Positions 5,891-6,016 of a DNA stretch of 6,016 nucleotides are shown piece after piece. The notes under the pieces are model-generated. The model saw nothing but the letters and a program-made list of their open reading frames with translations. It searched no databases and was not told where the DNA came from. The stretch comes from an uncultured Eubacteriales bacterium (GTDB taxonomy: Bacteria; Bacillota; Clostridia; Peptostreptococcales; Anaerovoracaceae), in NCBI GenBank assembly GCA_910585135.1, contig CAJUEB010000001.1, positions 1-6,016 on the forward strand, given 5' to 3'. Each line of letters begins with the position of its first letter. Position 1 is the first letter of the stretch. The position numbers were made by a program, and so were the translations under genes.

Positions 5891-5965
5891 ACTACATTTC
5901 AAATTTCATCTAATCTAAAATCCCCTTCACTTCGCCGCTTTTAAAACTCCTGCCTGATTTCCATC

Positions 5966-6016
5966 CTATTCTACCGTAACCGACTTCGCCAGGTTTTTCG
6001 GCTTATCGATATTGCA
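5966..6016 (-). CDS. glmS: Glutamine--fructose-6-phosphate aminotransferase (isomerising), C-terminal end only
   Basis: Only the last 16 codons and a TAG stop are in the window; the gene runs off the right edge. They read CNIDKPKNLAKSVTVE, which matches the very conserved GlmS C-terminus (E. coli ends DVDQPRNLAKSVTVE). This tail closes the isomerase active site and helps channel ammonia between the glutaminase and isomerase halves. The enzyme makes glucosamine-6-phosphate from fructose-6-phosphate and glutamine, the first step toward UDP-GlcNAc for peptidoglycan and surface glycans. Identification rests on this short but diagnostic tail. The gene is separated from ahcY by 176 bases. Confidence 0.9.
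   Translation of the reverse strand, partial: CNIDKPKNLAKSVTVE

Overview
The window holds six genes and the 3' tip of a seventh, all on the minus strand, so they are described in order of transcription from high to low coordinates. The sequence looks like a low-to-moderate GC Firmicute: strong AAGGAG/AGGAG ribosome binding sites, a textbook sigma-A promoter, GTG starts, and an S-adenosylhomocysteine hydrolase of the short Thermotoga/archaeal type. A member of the Negativicutes or Clostridia is my guess, but nothing here settles the lineage.

Right-hand part (about 4539-6016), housekeeping: the last 16 codons of glmS, which makes glucosamine-6-phosphate, then ahcY, which recycles S-adenosylhomocysteine. 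ahcY is visibly richer in G+C than what follows. After ahcY comes a 413-base AT-rich intergenic region. It holds a perfect 12-bp inverted repeat with no U-tract, a strong minus-strand sigma-A promoter (TTGAAA, 17 bp, TATACT), and a leader of about 110 nt containing a nearly perfect 30-nt palindrome.

Left-hand part (1-4125), the start of a surface-polysaccharide operon: an initiating polyprenyl-phosphate sugar phosphotransferase (PglC/WcaJ catalytic domain type), a phosphoribosyltransferase-fold protein, a PHP-domain metal-dependent phosphoesterase, a family 2 glycosyltransferase, and a Wzy/O-antigen-ligase-like polytopic membrane protein. The first four are joined by stop/start overlaps (TAATG, an 11-nt overlap, GTGA), and the fifth follows after 28 nt, so this is one transcription unit. 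The initiator loads the first sugar phosphate onto the lipid carrier, glycosyltransferases extend it, and the Wzy-like protein would polymerise or ligate the product. No flippase, sugar-nucleotide enzyme or chain-length regulator is seen, so the cluster probably continues left of base 1.

Two points stand out. The coupled phosphoribosyltransferase and PHP phosphoesterase could together add ribofuranose from PRPP to the glycan, parallel to the known PRPP-based ribofuranosylation route but with different protein families; this is a hypothesis. The Wzy-like gene also hits an in-frame TAG just before a stretch (SEDNIHCMLIQLFC) that reads like its own conserved continuation, suggesting a nonsense mutation, a recoded codon or a sequence error.
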